64,000 nt of DNA. Source: Loripinus fragilis. Lineage: Eukaryota > Mollusca > Bivalvia > Lucinida > Lucinidae. Positions within the stretch are counted from its first letter, which is position 1, and each line of letters starts with the position of its first letter. Shown piece by piece: positions 63,190 through 64,000 of the stretch. The notes under the pieces were generated by a model. The model ran no database searches. It worked only from the letters and a program-made list of their open reading frames with translations, and had not been told where the DNA came from. Where the stretch lies: contig OZ026525.1 in NCBI GenBank assembly GCA_964019695.1, positions 84,206,279 through 84,270,278 of the forward strand, given 5' to 3'. The translations under genes and the position numbers were made by a program.

Positions 63190-63354
63190 ATAAGCTGCTG
63201 TCCGTTTTAAAGCAGTGATTCTGTTGTTGGTTGTTGCTCGCATTGTGTGTGTGTGACGGTTTTGTTGTGTTGGGTCCTTGTTTTATAGTGTGGTTCTTGG
63301 TGTCTTTTCGAGTTTAGCAATAATATTAATGAGGAAGAGAGATCTGGTCCCAGG
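63190..63354 (-). repeat. R2 copy
   Basis: TTGTTGGTTGTTGCTCGC, TGTGTTGGGTCCTTGTTTT, CGAGTTTAGCAATAATATTA and ATGAGGAAGAGAG are the inverse of R2. Confidence 0.6.
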
Positions 63355-63590
63355 TTATAAAACTTTTTTCATGCGCAACTCAACTGAGCATGAAATTTCA
63401 ACTGCTCACAAAAACTAAAATACCCGCAAATAAAGAAGTTTCTTGCTTTAAGTCTCTCAGATGTTGTATTTATCATGCTAATAAATGTTAAAATGCCAAC
63501 AATTGTTGGCATTTTAACATTTATGAGCAAGATAAATTTCGTTCTCAGCTGATTGGGTATGAAAAAAGTTTTATAACCTCGTGGCCTGGT
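63355..63590. mobile_element. palindromic element between two R2 copies
   Basis: AGGTTATAAAACTTTTTTCA on the left is mirrored by TGAAAAAAGTTTTATAACCT on the right. The centre is a 22-bp hairpin ATAAATGTTAAAATGCC / GGCATTTTAACATTTAT around AACAATTGTT. The minus frame 63369-63659 is incidental. Confidence 0.85.
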
Positions 63591-63776
63591 TGTTTTCATT
63601 GTGTTGTGGCTGTCGTGTATGGTCCTCGTTTTGTGGTGTGGTCCTTTCGAGTTTAGCAATAATCTTAATGAAGAAGAGAGAGCTGTTTGCTTTCATTGTG
63701 GTTCTGTGTCTCTTCCTCATGGTGCCGTGTGTTGGTCTGCAGTCTGTGACTGTGTCATACTCACTTACTTTCTAAC
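63591..63776 (-). repeat. R2 copy
   Basis: GTGGCTGTCGTGTATGGTCC, CGAGTTTAGCAATAATCTTA, GTCTCTTCCTCATGGTGCCG and GTCATACTCACTTACTTT are the inverse of the R2 left part. The overlapping frames here come from the repeat. Confidence 0.7.
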
Positions 63777-63899
63777 ACTATACAACCACTTGTTCATATA
63801 TGAGATATATTTTACATGGTTTGGTTCAATGAAGGTAAAATCTTAAAAACTTCTATAAACATACACAAAACAAACACTAAAGAAAATATTTAACAAATA

Positions 63900-64000
63900 C
63901 GAGGGTCAGTCAAAAATAACTGAGAGTTGATACATATCTTTTACGTTGGCTAACGTACACTAGTCGAATTTGGCACATGCATGCAATGAACTGCCCTGCG
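63900..64000 (+). mobile_element. mariner-type end running off the window
   Basis: After TA (63898-63899) the sequence begins CGAGGGTCAGTCAAAAATAA, the form of a mariner-family terminal inverted repeat. Its body and other end lie beyond 64000. Confidence 0.6.

Noticed and set aside
1..64000. A multi-gene defence or biosynthetic system
   Set aside because: No set of intact neighbouring genes exists in the window; the readable coding text is transposon-derived or isolated fragments.

Overview
This window reads as nuclear DNA of an animal, most likely a bivalve mollusc. It is A+T-rich, with no operons, no ribosome binding sites and no long open frames. It is packed with decayed transposons. The mollusc guess rests on the mix of families: BEL/Pao, CR1-like LINE and Penelope-like reverse transcriptase remnants, tRNA-derived SINEs, many palindromic MITEs, and a tandem repeat built around GGGCCATAACTC. 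No complete host gene was recognised.

Layout. 0-2 kb: broken BEL/Pao integrase, a TA-flanked palindromic MITE and a dispersed repeat (R1). 3.8-4.7 kb: a 237-bp palindromic element (family G) and an unrecognised coding remnant. 7.5-12.4 kb: one dead CR1-like LINE with a decayed 2A-like motif, a PHD-like cysteine cluster, endonuclease and reverse transcriptase, split by at least three later insertions. 15.6-16.7 kb: an RNase H remnant. 13.4-22.9 kb: nested MITEs, a perfect 47-bp hairpin and microsatellites. 23.1-27.1 kb: a composite of shared repeat blocks around a Tc1/mariner-like (DDE_3) transposase remnant with tRNA-like sequences on both sides. 28.4-29.9, 33.7-34.4 and 45.3-47.0 kb: Penelope-like reverse transcriptase fragments, two of them split by palindromic elements with exact 6-bp target duplications. 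30-33 kb: a SINE and a 496-bp palindrome. 38.1-40.4 kb: a foldback element and a hAT-like 1.77-kb element. 47.7-48.9 kb: a tandem array of about 150 bp. 53.3-58.6 kb: two copies of a TIR element carrying the same nested MITE, tRNA-like sequences and short tandem repeats. 59.4-60.3 kb: a tandem duplication whose second copy took a SINE. 60.3-64 kb: a LINE tail fragment, more family G and T1 copies, and a mariner-type end running off the edge.

The genes do not form a pathway. The real structure is a record of insertions. Several host elements keep enough reading frame, or have an uninterrupted relative in the window, to show exact empty sites and target duplications: TTAA, TA, 4-bp A/T, 6-bp and 8-bp classes. 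The spans most like non-repeat coding sequence are 43444-43818 and 52235-52418; neither was recognised.
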